A DNA stretch of 64,000 bases from Gammaproteobacteria bacterium (GTDB lineage Bacteria; Pseudomonadota; Gammaproteobacteria; Pseudomonadales; Cellvibrionaceae), in assembly GCA_004172865.1 (NCBI GenBank), contig SEBV01000001.1:62001-126000 (forward strand). Reading direction: 5' to 3'. Each line of letters starts with the position of its first letter. Position 1 is the first letter of the stretch. The translations under genes and the position numbers were made by a program. Shown one piece after another: positions 1-8,618 of the stretch. A model generated the notes under the pieces. It did not search any database and was not told the DNA's origin. It was given only the letters and a program-made list of their open reading frames with translations.

Positions 1-397
1 GGCGGAAGATCCCATCGGTATTGCCCGCCATCCGTCCCAGCTTTATCAGGCGACACTAGAAGGCTTGGTGATGTTTATCGTACTCTTTTGGTTCTCCGCC
101 AAACCCCGCCCACGCGGTGCTGTAAGCGGATTATTTCTATTGCTCTACGCAAGTTTCCGCACCCTTGTCGAAAACTTCCGCGAACCGGATATAGGTGTTC
201 CGTTAGTTTTCGATGTCATTACTCGCGGACAATTGTTGTCAGCTCCTATGTTTATTTTTGGGGTTTGGCTGCTTGGATTTGGGTATTACCGCGAAAGAAA
301 GAGAAATAAGCTTATTGCTATCAAGCTGGACGAAATGAAAGAGCGCCCTCAGCCTTTGGCTGCGTCCCCCGCCCAAGAGGGAGAGGACCTGAGATAG
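1..397 (+). CDS. lgt: Prolipoprotein diacylglyceryl transferase, C-terminal part (5' end outside window)
   Basis: Lgt moves diacylglycerol from phosphatidylglycerol to the lipobox cysteine of prolipoproteins in the inner membrane. The reading frame is open from base 2 and begins with residues reading [15 protein letters not shown], which matches the conserved RHPSQLYQ segment of Lgt. It continues through hydrophobic segments and the [15 protein letters not shown] region, also typical of the family, to a TAG stop. The start lies before the window, so this is a window-edge truncation and not a broken gene. The charged tail after the last membrane segment is expected to be cytoplasmic. thyA follows 54 bases later on the same strand, the usual lgt-thyA order in gammaproteobacteria. 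Confidence 0.95.
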   Translation, partial: AEDPIGIARHPSQLYQATLEGLVMFIVLFWFSAKPRPRGAVSGLFLLLYASFRTLVENFREPDIGVPLVFDVITRGQLLSAPMFIFGVWLLGFGYYRERKRNKLIAIKLDEMKERPQPLAASPAQEGEDLR

Positions 398-451
398 TGC
401 TAATGTCGGAGCTTATGAGAGCTTCAAAATATTTAAAACCGAGACCAACCA

Positions 452-1303
452 ATGAAACAATATTTAGACCTGGCGCAACGCATCGTCGATGAAGGCATCT
501 GGATTGCCAACAACCGAACCGGCAAACGCTGCCTGACCTTGATTAATGCCGACCTCTCCTATGATGTCGGTGGCAATAAATTCCCCATTATCACGACTCG
601 TAAAAGCTACTGGAAAGCCGCTATCGCGGAGTTGCTTGGCTATATTCGCGGCTACGATAATGCAGCGCAATTTCGCGCGCTGGGCACTAAGTCTTGGGAT
701 GCTAACGCTAATGAAAACGCCGTATGGCTAGCAAATCCGGTGCGCAAAGGCGCGGATGACATGGGCCGTGTTTACGGCGTTCAGGGTCGCGCCTGGTTAA
801 AACCCAATGGCGAAACGTTTGATCAGCTGCAAAAAATAGTGAGCAATCTTTCCAAAGGAATTGATGATCGCGGCGAGATTTTATCGTTTTATAATCCCGG
901 AGAATTCGACGTGGGTTGTTTACGTCCATGCATGCATACTCATACTTTTTCGCTGCTCAATGACACGCTTTATCTAACCAGTTACCAACGTTCGTGCGAT
1001 GTACCATTAGGTTTAAATTTCAATCAAATTCAGGTTTTTACTCTCCTGGCATTGGTAGCGCAAATCACCGGACACAAAGCAGGCACGGCCTATCATAAAA
1101 TCGTTAACGCACACATTTATGAAGACCAGTTGCCATTAATGCGCGACGTGCAATTAAAGCGTCTACCTTTTGAATCGCCGTCATTAATTATTAATCCAGA
1201 TATTAAATCGTTAAAAGATTTAGAAACCTGGGTGACGCTGGATGATTTTGAAGTTAAAGGTTATCAACATTACGATCCAATTCAATATCCATTTTCTGTT
1301 TAG
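452..1303 (+). CDS. thyA: Thymidylate synthase
   Basis: ThyA makes dTMP from dUMP using 5,10-methylene-tetrahydrofolate as carbon donor and reductant, in the cytoplasm. The protein is 283 residues. The catalytic cysteine is Cys160 in LRPCMHTH, followed by the dUMP-binding [14 protein letters not shown] segment and the late [10 protein letters not shown] motif, all characteristic of the family. The length and the long middle region fit the longer ThyA form rather than the 264-residue Escherichia coli enzyme. folA follows 72 bases downstream; it regenerates the folate cofactor that ThyA oxidises, so the pair is functionally coupled. No strong ribosome-binding site is visible before the ATG, but the amino terminus aligns with the family start. 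Confidence 0.97.
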   Translation: MKQYLDLAQRIVDEGIWIANNRTGKRCLTLINADLSYDVGGNKFPIITTRKSYWKAAIAELLGYIRGYDNAAQFRALGTKSWDANANENAVWLANPVRKGADDMGRVYGVQGRAWLKPNGETFDQLQKIVSNLSKGIDDRGEILSFYNPGEFDVGCLRPCMHTHTFSLLNDTLYLTSYQRSCDVPLGLNFNQIQVFTLLALVAQITGHKAGTAYHKIVNAHIYEDQLPLMRDVQLKRLPFESPSLIINPDIKSLKDLETWVTLDDFEVKGYQHYDPIQYPFSV

Positions 1304-1375
1304 TGAATCACATCATGCAATGGATTGCATTGTTAGGCTATAACTCCAGTCATCTTTTCGCGTAGAAATATTTTT

Positions 1376-1882
1376 ATGAAACTCTCACTCATAGTTGCAA
1401 CTGCGCACAACAATGTTATTGGCCGCAAGAATGAATTACCTTGGCATTTGCCGCAGGATTTGAAATATTTTAAATCCCACACGCTCGGCAAGCCAATTAT
1501 TATGGGGCGCAAAACATTTGAATCCATTGGTAAACCGCTGCCAGGCCGCACTAATATTGTAATAACTCGCCAAAAAGATTGGAGCTTTGCTGGTGTGTTA
1601 GTGGCAAAAAATATCGAAGAGGCGCTAGAGATAGGTCAAGCGTTTCGCAATGAGCAAAATAATATTTCAGACGAAGTTGTGGTGATTGGTGGTGCAGAAA
1701 TTTATCGCCACGCGCTGCCCATCGCAGACCGCGTATATCTTACAAAAATCGATGTAAACGTAGATGGTGGAGACGCACATTTTCCCGATCTTTCACCTAC
1801 GCAATGGAAACTGGTCTCCGAATTGCCCGGTGAAAGTGATGCAAATTTAAAACATAAATTTTTAGTCTTTGACCGAATTTAA
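1376..1882 (+). CDS. folA: Dihydrofolate reductase
   Basis: DHFR reduces dihydrofolate to tetrahydrofolate with NADPH and closes the cycle opened by thymidylate synthase. The 168-residue protein has the amino-terminal VIGRKNELPWHLPQDL segment with the active-site Asp in PQDL. The IIMGRKTFESIG NADPH-binding motif follows, then the LPGRTNIVITR strand and the later VVIGGAEIYRHALP motif, in the normal DHFR order. Its stop overlaps the stop of the converging DUF3833 gene by four bases, so the two genes meet tail to tail with no room for a separate terminator. Length is normal for chromosomal bacterial FolA. Confidence 0.96.
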   Translation: MKLSLIVATAHNNVIGRKNELPWHLPQDLKYFKSHTLGKPIIMGRKTFESIGKPLPGRTNIVITRQKDWSFAGVLVAKNIEEALEIGQAFRNEQNNISDEVVVIGGAEIYRHALPIADRVYLTKIDVNVDGGDAHFPDLSPTQWKLVSELPGESDANLKHKFLVFDRI

Positions 1883-2427
1883 TTTTTAGTCATCACCAAC
1901 TGAATACCGCCGACTTTAAATCCGAACTTTGTTAGTTCGGATTCATTCAAAACCGTTTTTTCATCAAGCAACCACATCCAATCTTTTACACTCAGATTAA
2001 TTTTTGAGTCATTGTATTTTACTTCCAATACATAATTCAGGTTTACTGTATTGCCCGAAAATTTTCCATTACCCGTTCCAACAACATCGTTAGCTGTCGC
2101 GGTAAATTGATTGGTAATATTTTTCTCTGACGTTAATTTCCAAACGCGGTTTTGAATTTCACCATCGTTAAAAATAAACCTCTCTTCCAGTGTGCCAATT
2201 CCATTTTGCCAGTGAGCTTTAATAGTGGCGCTAAAGTAACGGGTGACTTTACCTGAACGATTTTTAACAACACCGTGCGCAGTTAAATCACCATTGAAAA
2301 ATTCTTGCGGAATAAAGGTAGGCTTGTTGCTGCTGTAATCGTTGACGGAAATACTGGAGCAAGAAGTCAGTGTTACTGCCACTGCAAATATAAAGGAGGG
2401 TAAGATGGGAAATTTTAAGTACTTCAT
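1879..2427 (-). CDS. DUF3833 family lipoprotein
   Basis: The protein begins MKYLKFPILPSF, has a hydrophobic segment, and then an LTSC lipobox, so it is predicted to be lipid-anchored in the envelope. The rest of the chain (TPEF-like FFNGDLTAHGVVKNRSG, then GIGTLEERFIFNDGE) resembles the DUF3833 family, whose function is unknown. A longer frame starts 18 bases upstream, but the inner ATG at 2427 is preceded by GAGG at good spacing, so it was chosen. The assignment to DUF3833 rests on remembered family features and was not searched. It converges on folA. Confidence 0.8.
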   Translation of the reverse strand: MKYLKFPILPSFIFAVAVTLTSCSSISVNDYSSNKPTFIPQEFFNGDLTAHGVVKNRSGKVTRYFSATIKAHWQNGIGTLEERFIFNDGEIQNRVWKLTSEKNITNQFTATANDVVGTGNGKFSGNTVNLNYVLEVKYNDSKINLSVKDWMWLLDEKTVLNESELTKFGFKVGGIQLVMTKN

Positions 2428-2490
2428 AAGCGCCTCAATAATCAACTATTGAGGGCTATACGATAAGCAAAAACATTTAGATCTTTTTAG

Positions 2491-2519
2491 AAAAAATCAG
2501 GGCAATAATTTTGCCCTGA
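2491..2519 (-). terminator. Intrinsic terminator after ilvD
   Basis: A perfect 9-bp stem (2497-2505 with 2511-2519) encloses a 5-base loop. Read on the minus strand it is followed by six T residues (2496 down to 2491). It lies about 40 bases past the ilvD stop and ahead of the DUF3833 gene. Confidence 0.85.
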
Positions 2520-2561
2520 CTTTATAACGCGGAATCTACAGCACGGAATTAAAAGTTCAGA

Positions 2562-4406
2562 TTAATCCAGCTTACTTAAATCCCTAACTGCGCCTTTATC
2601 AGCACTGGTTGCCAGCAACGCATAAGCTTTTAATGATGCAGAAATTTTGCGTGGACGAACTTCAGTCGGCTTCCAAGCCAGCGGACCTTTCGCATTTTCT
2701 TCAGCGCGTCGTGCATCAAGTTCATTCTCAGTCAGCACAACATTGATGCTGCGGTTAGGAATATCAATACGAATAATATCGCCCGTGCGCACCAAACCAA
2801 TCGCGCCGCCAGCAGCGGCTTCAGGTGATACGTGGCCAATCGACAGGCCCGATGTACCGCCAGAGAAACGGCCATCCGTTAAAAGCGCGCAAGCTTTACC
2901 CAAACCTTTCGATTTCAAATAGCTGGTGGGGTAGAGCATTTCTTGCATGCCGGGGCCGCCTTTAGGGCCTTCATAGCGAATTACAACTACATCGCCTTCT
3001 TTTACTTTGCCATCGAGAATGTCGGCTACTGCTTTGTCCTGGCTTTCCACTACATAGGCTTTGCCTTCAAATACCCAGCAGCTTTCGTCTACGCCTGAGG
3101 TTTTTACTACGCAGCCGTCGATAGCGATATTGCCTTTGAGTACGGCTAAGCCGCCTTCTTTGCTGTAAGCGTGTTTAACAGAGCGAATGCAGCCTTCCGC
3201 GCGGTCGCCATCCAGTGTCGGCCAGCGAGTTGCCTGGCTAAAAGCGACTTGCGTCGGAATTCCTGCAGGGCCAGCTTTGTAAAAAGTCGCTACGGCTTCA
3301 GATGAGGTGCTGATGATGTCCCACTTATCTAAAGCCTCCTGAAAGGTCTTGCTGTGTACGGTTGGCAATTGATTATGTAGCAAGCCGCCGCGGTTCAGCT
3401 CTGCCAAAATACTCATGACGCCACCTGCGCGGTGTACGTCTTCCATATGGTATTTGGGCGTGTTGGGCGCGACTTTGCATAGCTGCGGTACTTTGCGGCT
3501 CATGCGGTCTACATCAAACATGGTGAATGGCACGTCGCCTTCTTGCGCCGCTGCCAGCAAATGCAAAATGGTATTGGTTGAGCCGCCCATGGCGATATCC
3601 AGCGCCATGGCGTTTTCAAACGCATCGAAACTGGCGATAGAGCGGGGCAAGACGCTGTAATCGTCTTCTTCATAATGGCGCTTGGTAATTTCTACGATGC
3701 GACGGCCAGCTTCTAAAAACAGCTGTTCGCGATCAGCGTGAGTTGCCAGCAAGGAACCGTTGCCGGGCAGGGATAAACCGAGCGCTTCGGTCAAACAGTT
3801 CATCGAGTTAGCAGTAAACATGCCCGAGCAAGAGCCGCAGGTTGGGCAAGCGGAGCGCTCATATTCATTCACTTTTTCGTCGCTGGCGTTATCGTCTACT
3901 GCGATCACCATGGCGTCTACTAAATCGAGCTTGTGCTCGGATAATTTAGTTTTACCGGCTTCCATCGGCCCGCCGGATACGAAAATCACGGGAATGTTCA
4001 GACGCATGGCGGCCATCAACATACCGGGAGTGATTTTGTCGCAGTTGGAGATACATACAATCGCGTCAGCACAGTGGGCGTTGACCATGTATTCCACCGA
4101 GTCGGCAATAATGTCGCGGCTCGGCAAGCTGTAGAGCATGCCATCGTGGCCCATGGCGATACCGTCATCCACCGCGATTGTGTTGAATTCTTTGGCAACG
4201 CCACCGACTTTTTCAATCTCGCGCGCAACCAATTGCCCTAAGTCTTTAAGGTGCACATGGCCCGGTACAAATTGGGTAAATGAGTTGGCGATGGCGATAA
4301 TTGGCTTTTCGAAATCGCCATCTTTCATACCAGTAGCGCGCCAAAGTGCGCGAGCGCCCGCCATGTTGCGGCCGGATGTGGTGGTTTTGGAACGGTAAAC
4401 AGGCAT
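2562..4406 (-). CDS. ilvD: Dihydroxy-acid dehydratase
   Basis: IlvD dehydrates 2,3-dihydroxy-isovalerate and the corresponding methylvalerate to 2-keto acids in valine and isoleucine synthesis, using an iron-sulfur cluster. The 614-residue protein opens [20 protein letters not shown], nearly the family consensus. It carries cysteines in [14 protein letters not shown] and in [17 protein letters not shown] that serve as cluster ligands, and the late [20 protein letters not shown] signature. A longer frame begins 42 bases upstream, but the chosen ATG has GAGG six bases before it and matches the usual family start. A terminator follows at 2491-2519. ilvE, another branched-chain gene, lies elsewhere in the window at 36.8 kb. 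Confidence 0.97.
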   Translation of the reverse strand: MPVYRSKTTTSGRNMAGARALWRATGMKDGDFEKPIIAIANSFTQFVPGHVHLKDLGQLVAREIEKVGGVAKEFNTIAVDDGIAMGHDGMLYSLPSRDIIADSVEYMVNAHCADAIVCISNCDKITPGMLMAAMRLNIPVIFVSGGPMEAGKTKLSEHKLDLVDAMVIAVDDNASDEKVNEYERSACPTCGSCSGMFTANSMNCLTEALGLSLPGNGSLLATHADREQLFLEAGRRIVEITKRHYEEDDYSVLPRSIASFDAFENAMALDIAMGGSTNTILHLLAAAQEGDVPFTMFDVDRMSRKVPQLCKVAPNTPKYHMEDVHRAGGVMSILAELNRGGLLHNQLPTVHSKTFQEALDKWDIISTSSEAVATFYKAGPAGIPTQVAFSQATRWPTLDGDRAEGCIRSVKHAYSKEGGLAVLKGNIAIDGCVVKTSGVDESCWVFEGKAYVVESQDKAVADILDGKVKEGDVVVIRYEGPKGGPGMQEMLYPTSYLKSKGLGKACALLTDGRFSGGTSGLSIGHVSPEAAAGGAIGLVRTGDIIRIDIPNRSINVVLTENELDARRAEENAKGPLAWKPTEVRPRKISASLKAYALLATSADKGAVRDLSKLD

Positions 4407-4631
4407 AGAAACCTCAATCAAACGGGCAAGTCGGGCTCGCCGGTACATATTTTGGGTAGGTGAAGGGTAATTATCTTAGCAGAAAAGCGGCGCACTCAAT
4501 AACCTTAATCGGTTTAGGGTTTTCGGCAGAAGCTGGAAATTGACTGTGATTTTGTATGTTTTTAATTGGGCCTGGTAGCTCGGATGAACTGGGGGATGGC
4601 TGCAAAAAAACCACACCATCCCCTTAACTTT

Positions 4632-5960
4632 CTAATCCAAAGTCTTAATAAAAATCTTGGAGTTACGTTGATAATTATAAAGTTCTTGTTTTGCGATGGG
4701 TAAATCTTCCAATTTCCCCTGCACAAAACCTTGCTCGATAAACCAATGTGCAGTTTGTGTCGTTAACAAAAATAATTGTTTGATTTTTTGTTTGCGCGCC
4801 TGAGTTTCCATTTGTTGCAGCAGCGCCGCAGCGCGCCCACCGTTACGGTAATCGGGATGAGTTGCTACGCACGAAAGTTCGGCCATATCTCCGTAAGGAT
4901 AAAGCGCAGCGCAGGCGACTATGGTTCCATCTTTATCCATCACATGAAATTTATTGATTTCAGTTTCAAGAATTTCACGAGAGCGGCGTACCAGAATTCC
5001 TTGCTCTTCTAACGGACGAATTAAACCTAGAATTCCGGCAACATCGCCAATACTTGCCTGGCGTAATTGTTCATATTGTCCGGAGTAAATCATGGTGCCT
5101 ACACCGTCACGCGTGAATAATTCTGTTAGCAATGCGCCGTCGGTGCTGTAACTAATTAATTGCGCACGCTGCACGCCTTGTAGGCAACTTAAATAACAAG
5201 CGCTGACGGCTTGCTGCATATCAAAACTAATATTTGAGCCTTCTTCAGTGAGATATTCTTTGCATTCCTGCAACGATAATTGCCGAATTAAATTTCCATC
5301 CGCATCAATCGCACCCGTGCCTTCAACAAACGCTAATAATTTATCAGCTTTGATTGCGCTGGCGACATGAGTGGCAACATCGCTAAATGACAAATTAAAA
5401 ATTTCGCCAGTGGGTGAATAAGCGATAGGTGAAAGCAATACGACTGCGCCGGAATCGAGCGCCGCGTTTAAGGATTTGGTTTGCACCTTGCGCACTTTTC
5501 CGGTGTGTTGTAAATCAATGCCATCGATAACACCATAAGGCATTGCCACCACAAAATTTCCGCTGATCACTTGCATGTCCGCATCTTGCATCGGCGAGTT
5601 AGGCAGGCTGGTAGAAAGTGCAGCTTCAACAATAGTGCGCGCTTCGCCGATAGCCTGAATTACAAAGCTCAGAGTTTCGCTGTCAGTGATCCGCAAATTT
5701 TTATGAAAGTGGCTAAAGGTATCTGCAACTTGCAAACGCTCATCAATTTGCGGTCGTGCGCCGTGAACTAAAACCAAACGCACATCGAGGCTACACAGCA
5801 ATGCAATGTCGTGCACTATGTTGTGAAAGTTCGCGTGCGTAATGGCTTCGCCGGGCAACATCAACACAAAGGTTTTATCGCTATGTCTATTAATGTAAGG
5901 CGTCGAATGTCGAAACCATTTTACGTATTCTTGGGTTGTTGAAGCTTGAGTGTTGGACAC
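4632..5960 (-). CDS. argA: Amino-acid N-acetyltransferase (N-acetylglutamate synthase)
   Basis: ArgA acetylates glutamate with acetyl-CoA, the first step of arginine synthesis. The 442-residue protein has the two expected parts. An amino-acid-kinase-like domain covers about residues 25-290, opening with FVLMLPGEAI and including VLVHGARPQID. A carboxyl-terminal GNAT domain covers about 295-440, with the acetyl-CoA loop in ATHPDYRNGGRAAALL. The amino-kinase part normally carries the arginine feedback site rather than catalysis. argE lies upstream on the same strand with two genes between them, so the minus strand here clusters two arginine-biosynthesis genes. Confidence 0.95.
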   Translation of the reverse strand: MSNTQASTTQEYVKWFRHSTPYINRHSDKTFVLMLPGEAITHANFHNIVHDIALLCSLDVRLVLVHGARPQIDERLQVADTFSHFHKNLRITDSETLSFVIQAIGEARTIVEAALSTSLPNSPMQDADMQVISGNFVVAMPYGVIDGIDLQHTGKVRKVQTKSLNAALDSGAVVLLSPIAYSPTGEIFNLSFSDVATHVASAIKADKLLAFVEGTGAIDADGNLIRQLSLQECKEYLTEEGSNISFDMQQAVSACYLSCLQGVQRAQLISYSTDGALLTELFTRDGVGTMIYSGQYEQLRQASIGDVAGILGLIRPLEEQGILVRRSREILETEINKFHVMDKDGTIVACAALYPYGDMAELSCVATHPDYRNGGRAAALLQQMETQARKQKIKQLFLLTTQTAHWFIEQGFVQGKLEDLPIAKQELYNYQRNSKIFIKTLD

Positions 5961-5982
5961 GATAATTCTCTATATGTGGTTA

Positions 5983-6201
5983 TCAAGGCGCACTATCAAT
6001 TTGCGGTACTTTTTCATTTGCTAATTTAGCTTCGAGTATTTGTATGCGCCTTTTGAGCGTAAAAAAATTTGCGTTTATGATTAGCAATAAACCAATGGTG
6101 AAAATCCAGATTTCATTAAAACCGTGAAGGTTAGTTACCAATGATGTCGCACCAAAACCCATCAATAAAATTCCAATTAAACGAACTGCATGATCAATCA
6201 T
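5983..6201 (-). CDS. Small two-segment membrane protein of unknown function
   Basis: A 72-residue protein beginning MIDHAVRLIGILLMGFGA. Two hydrophobic stretches are visible (about residues 7-22 and 30-46), followed by a charged, probably helical tail with KRRIQILEAKLANEK. A longer frame reaches 6291 but would run into the upstream oxidoreductase gene. The ATG at 6201 has a purine-rich AGAGGGAAG just upstream, so it was chosen. It sits between the oxidoreductase gene and argA on the same strand and may share their transcript. No family was recognised. Confidence 0.65.
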   Translation of the reverse strand: MIDHAVRLIGILLMGFGATSLVTNLHGFNEIWIFTIGLLLIINANFFTLKRRIQILEAKLANEKVPQIDSAP

Positions 6202-6232
6202 GATACTTCCCTCTCCGTTGGTTTGTATCGCA

Positions 6233-7291
6233 CTAAACATTAAGAGTCGTTTGTAATCTGTTACTTTCTTCAGCCGCCAACAACATTTCAACCGCTAACA
6301 ATGCCTGCTGCGCAGGAAATCGCAGCTTATCTTTGTCGAGAATTGCATCGGCAATATTGCGATAAAAAAGTTCGTAGCAACCGCGTTCACTTTCGATTTC
6401 GATGCGCGTGCTGCCATTTTCTTGCTGGGTGTGCAAAAGGCCGAGATTTTCCGCACCGTGATTTGCCCAGTCAGTTTGATAAGGGCGAATGCCTTTCATC
6501 AATTGTTGCTCTTGCACATCTTGCCCAAATTTTAAAAACGAACCTTTATCGCCGTGCACACTAACGGTTGCGCCTTTTTCACTAACAAATGTACTTGAAC
6601 GTAACAGCACGCGAATATCATCGTAGTGAAAACACACATTAAAATAATCCGTCGAGCCCTCAGCGCGGCGCAAACTGCGCATATCGGCATTAACGGCTTT
6701 CGGTCTTCCGAGCAGCGTTAACATGGAGTCGAGCATATGCACGCCTAAATCAAACCATGTCCCAGAGCCAGGTAATTTATCTTCTTTCCACGCTTTATGT
6801 GTGATGACATTGCGATAGCGATCATAATGCCACTCAATTTCTACTACTCGACCGAGCACTGCATCTTTCAGTATTTTTTCTACGGTGAGGTGATCAGTTT
6901 CCAAACGCTTGTTGTGAAATACAGCGAGAATTTTTTTCTGCGCTTGTGCAAGTTCAATTAATTCTCTGCCTTCATCCAGCGAAAGCGTAAAGGGTTTTTC
7001 AGTCACCACATGCTTGCCTGCAAGCAATGCGGCTTTAGTCATAGGGTAGTGATGTTCATTGGGCGTATTCACTACCACTACGTCGATTTCAGGATTTTCC
7101 AAAATTTCTTCAAAGGTTTTTGCAATGTGCGCGTTGGGATAATCAGCCAAAGCACTGTCACTTGAGCGTTGGAGAATCGTATGCAAATTTAAATGTTGCT
7201 CAGCAAAAATTAGCGGAGCATGAAATACTTTTCCGGACATGCCGTAAGAACAAAGCGCGACGTTTAACATATTAACAACAAGATTTCCCAT
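6233..7291 (-). CDS. Gfo/Idh/MocA family NAD(P)-dependent oxidoreductase
   Basis: A 352-residue protein with an amino-terminal Rossmann fold (LNVALCSYGMSGKVFHAPL), the family EKP motif in GKHVVTEKPFTLSLDEG with its conserved lysine, and a carboxyl-terminal GFO/IDH/MocA-type domain including AWKEDKLPGSGTWFDLGVHM. Relatives such as E. coli YhhX and YdgJ act on sugars or inositols, but the substrate here cannot be read from sequence. The frame opens two bases after the argE stop, so translation may be coupled to argE. An inner ATG at 7270 (start MLNVALCSYG) matches relatives better and may be the true start. Confidence 0.88.
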   Translation of the reverse strand: MGNLVVNMLNVALCSYGMSGKVFHAPLIFAEQHLNLHTILQRSSDSALADYPNAHIAKTFEEILENPEIDVVVVNTPNEHHYPMTKAALLAGKHVVTEKPFTLSLDEGRELIELAQAQKKILAVFHNKRLETDHLTVEKILKDAVLGRVVEIEWHYDRYRNVITHKAWKEDKLPGSGTWFDLGVHMLDSMLTLLGRPKAVNADMRSLRRAEGSTDYFNVCFHYDDIRVLLRSSTFVSEKGATVSVHGDKGSFLKFGQDVQEQQLMKGIRPYQTDWANHGAENLGLLHTQQENGSTRIEIESERGCYELFYRNIADAILDKDKLRFPAQQALLAVEMLLAAEESNRLQTTLNV

Positions 7292-7293
7292 GA

Positions 7294-8442
7294 TTAAAGA
7301 CAGAACTTTCTAATAAGCTCTTGCACAATTTTTACGGCCGGTTCGATTTGATTGATACTGATAAATTCGTCCGGCTGATGCGCCTGATTAATTGAACCGG
7401 GCCCAAGTACAACGGTTTGCATGCCGAGTTCCTGCATAAATGGTGCTTCAGTCGCAAACGCAACACTTGCAGAAGAATGCCCGGTTAATTGTTCACATAC
7501 CTTAACCAGTTCCGATTCTGCCGGTTCGTCAAAAGGTTCAATACCTTCGAAGAGCGATGAAAAAACAATATCGGTTCCGCTCGTTTCTGCAATCGGCGTT
7601 AAGCGTTTTTGAATCGCAGTGCGTAATTCTTCGTTATCCATCCCCGGCAGCAAACGCAAATCAAAATGCAATTCGCATTCACCACAAATTCTGTTGGCGG
7701 CATCGCCACCGTGAATACAGCCCAAATTTAACGTGGGCGTTTGCACATCAAAACCGGCGTTTCGATATTTTAATTGCAAATCGTTACGCAAATTTATTAA
7801 TTCATTCATCACCTGCGTCATAGCGTCCAGCGCATTTTTTCCGAGCGCGGGATTGGATGAATGACCGGCCTGGCCGCGAACGCGAATAGACTCCATCATA
7901 ATGCCTTTGTGCATACGAATCGGCACCAATTCGGTGGGCTCGCCGATAACTGCGTAACGCGCTTTAGGTTTGCCGCTGGCAGCTAAAGCGCGTGCGCCGC
8001 TCATGCTACTTTCTTCATCGGCAGTTGCTAAAATAATTAGCGGATTTTTAAGCGGCGTGTTTAAAAAAGGTTTTACCGCCGCGAGAATCACCGGGAAAAA
8101 TCCTTTCATATCAGTCGCGCCCAAACCGAAAAATTTTCCGTCTTTTTCAGTGAGTTTGAACGGATCACTTTGCCAGCGATTGGCATCATAAGGAACCGTG
8201 TCGCTATGGCCCGCCAACACCAAACCGCCATCGCCGCTGCCCAATGTTGCAATTAAATTCGCTTTGCCCGGTTGTGCGAGTGGAATAATTTGCGTTTTAA
8301 ATCCCAAATCGCCAAACCAGCTGGCGAGCAATTCAATCACGGGTAGATTAGCCATATCCCAACTCGGCACTGCGCAGCTTACAGAAGGTAAGGCGACGAG
8401 TTGGGCGAGTTGCGATTCATAGGTTTTTAATGTGAATGTCAT
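7294..8442 (-). CDS. argE: Acetylornithine deacetylase
   Basis: ArgE hydrolyses N-acetylornithine to ornithine and acetate in arginine synthesis. The 382-residue M20-family metallopeptidase shows the metal-binding sequence LAGHSDTVPYD, then GLGATDMKGFF, the catalytic glutamates in ATADEESSMSG, and the dimerisation-domain start GQAGHSSNP. Substrate assignment to acetylornithine rather than succinyl-diaminopimelate rests on overall resemblance and on argA nearby. It is the first gene of the minus-strand group argE-oxidoreductase-small protein-argA. Confidence 0.93.
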   Translation of the reverse strand: MTFTLKTYESQLAQLVALPSVSCAVPSWDMANLPVIELLASWFGDLGFKTQIIPLAQPGKANLIATLGSGDGGLVLAGHSDTVPYDANRWQSDPFKLTEKDGKFFGLGATDMKGFFPVILAAVKPFLNTPLKNPLIILATADEESSMSGARALAASGKPKARYAVIGEPTELVPIRMHKGIMMESIRVRGQAGHSSNPALGKNALDAMTQVMNELINLRNDLQLKYRNAGFDVQTPTLNLGCIHGGDAANRICGECELHFDLRLLPGMDNEELRTAIQKRLTPIAETSGTDIVFSSLFEGIEPFDEPAESELVKVCEQLTGHSSASVAFATEAPFMQELGMQTVVLGPGSINQAHQPDEFISINQIEPAVKIVQELIRKFCL

Positions 8443-8529
8443 GACAAGCTCTTTTTGCAGTTCACTGATGGCGACAATCGCCCAAAGCTTTTAAAAATGC
8501 AAGCAGGAGTTCTGGCCGCTGTATGATTT

Positions 8530-8551
8530 AAGATCGCCATTTTGCGATCTT
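8530..8551. repeat. Stem-loop in the divergent argE / ATPase intergenic region
   Basis: A perfect 8-bp inverted repeat (8530-8537 AAGATCGC with 8544-8551) has a 6-base loop and is followed on the plus strand by TT. Both flanking genes point away from it, so it is not placed as a terminator for either. An operator or leader element is possible. Confidence 0.5.
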
Positions 8552-8618
8552 TTGTGTGTCCGTAATAGGCTAGACTGGCTACAATCTTCCCAATAAAGAA
8601 AATATCAGGAATTGGTTT

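Noticed and set aside
4592-4623. GGGGATGG / CCATCCCC inverted repeat after argA as a terminator
   Set aside because: The T-run on the minus strand falls inside the loop rather than after the stem, so it is not a classical intrinsic terminator.
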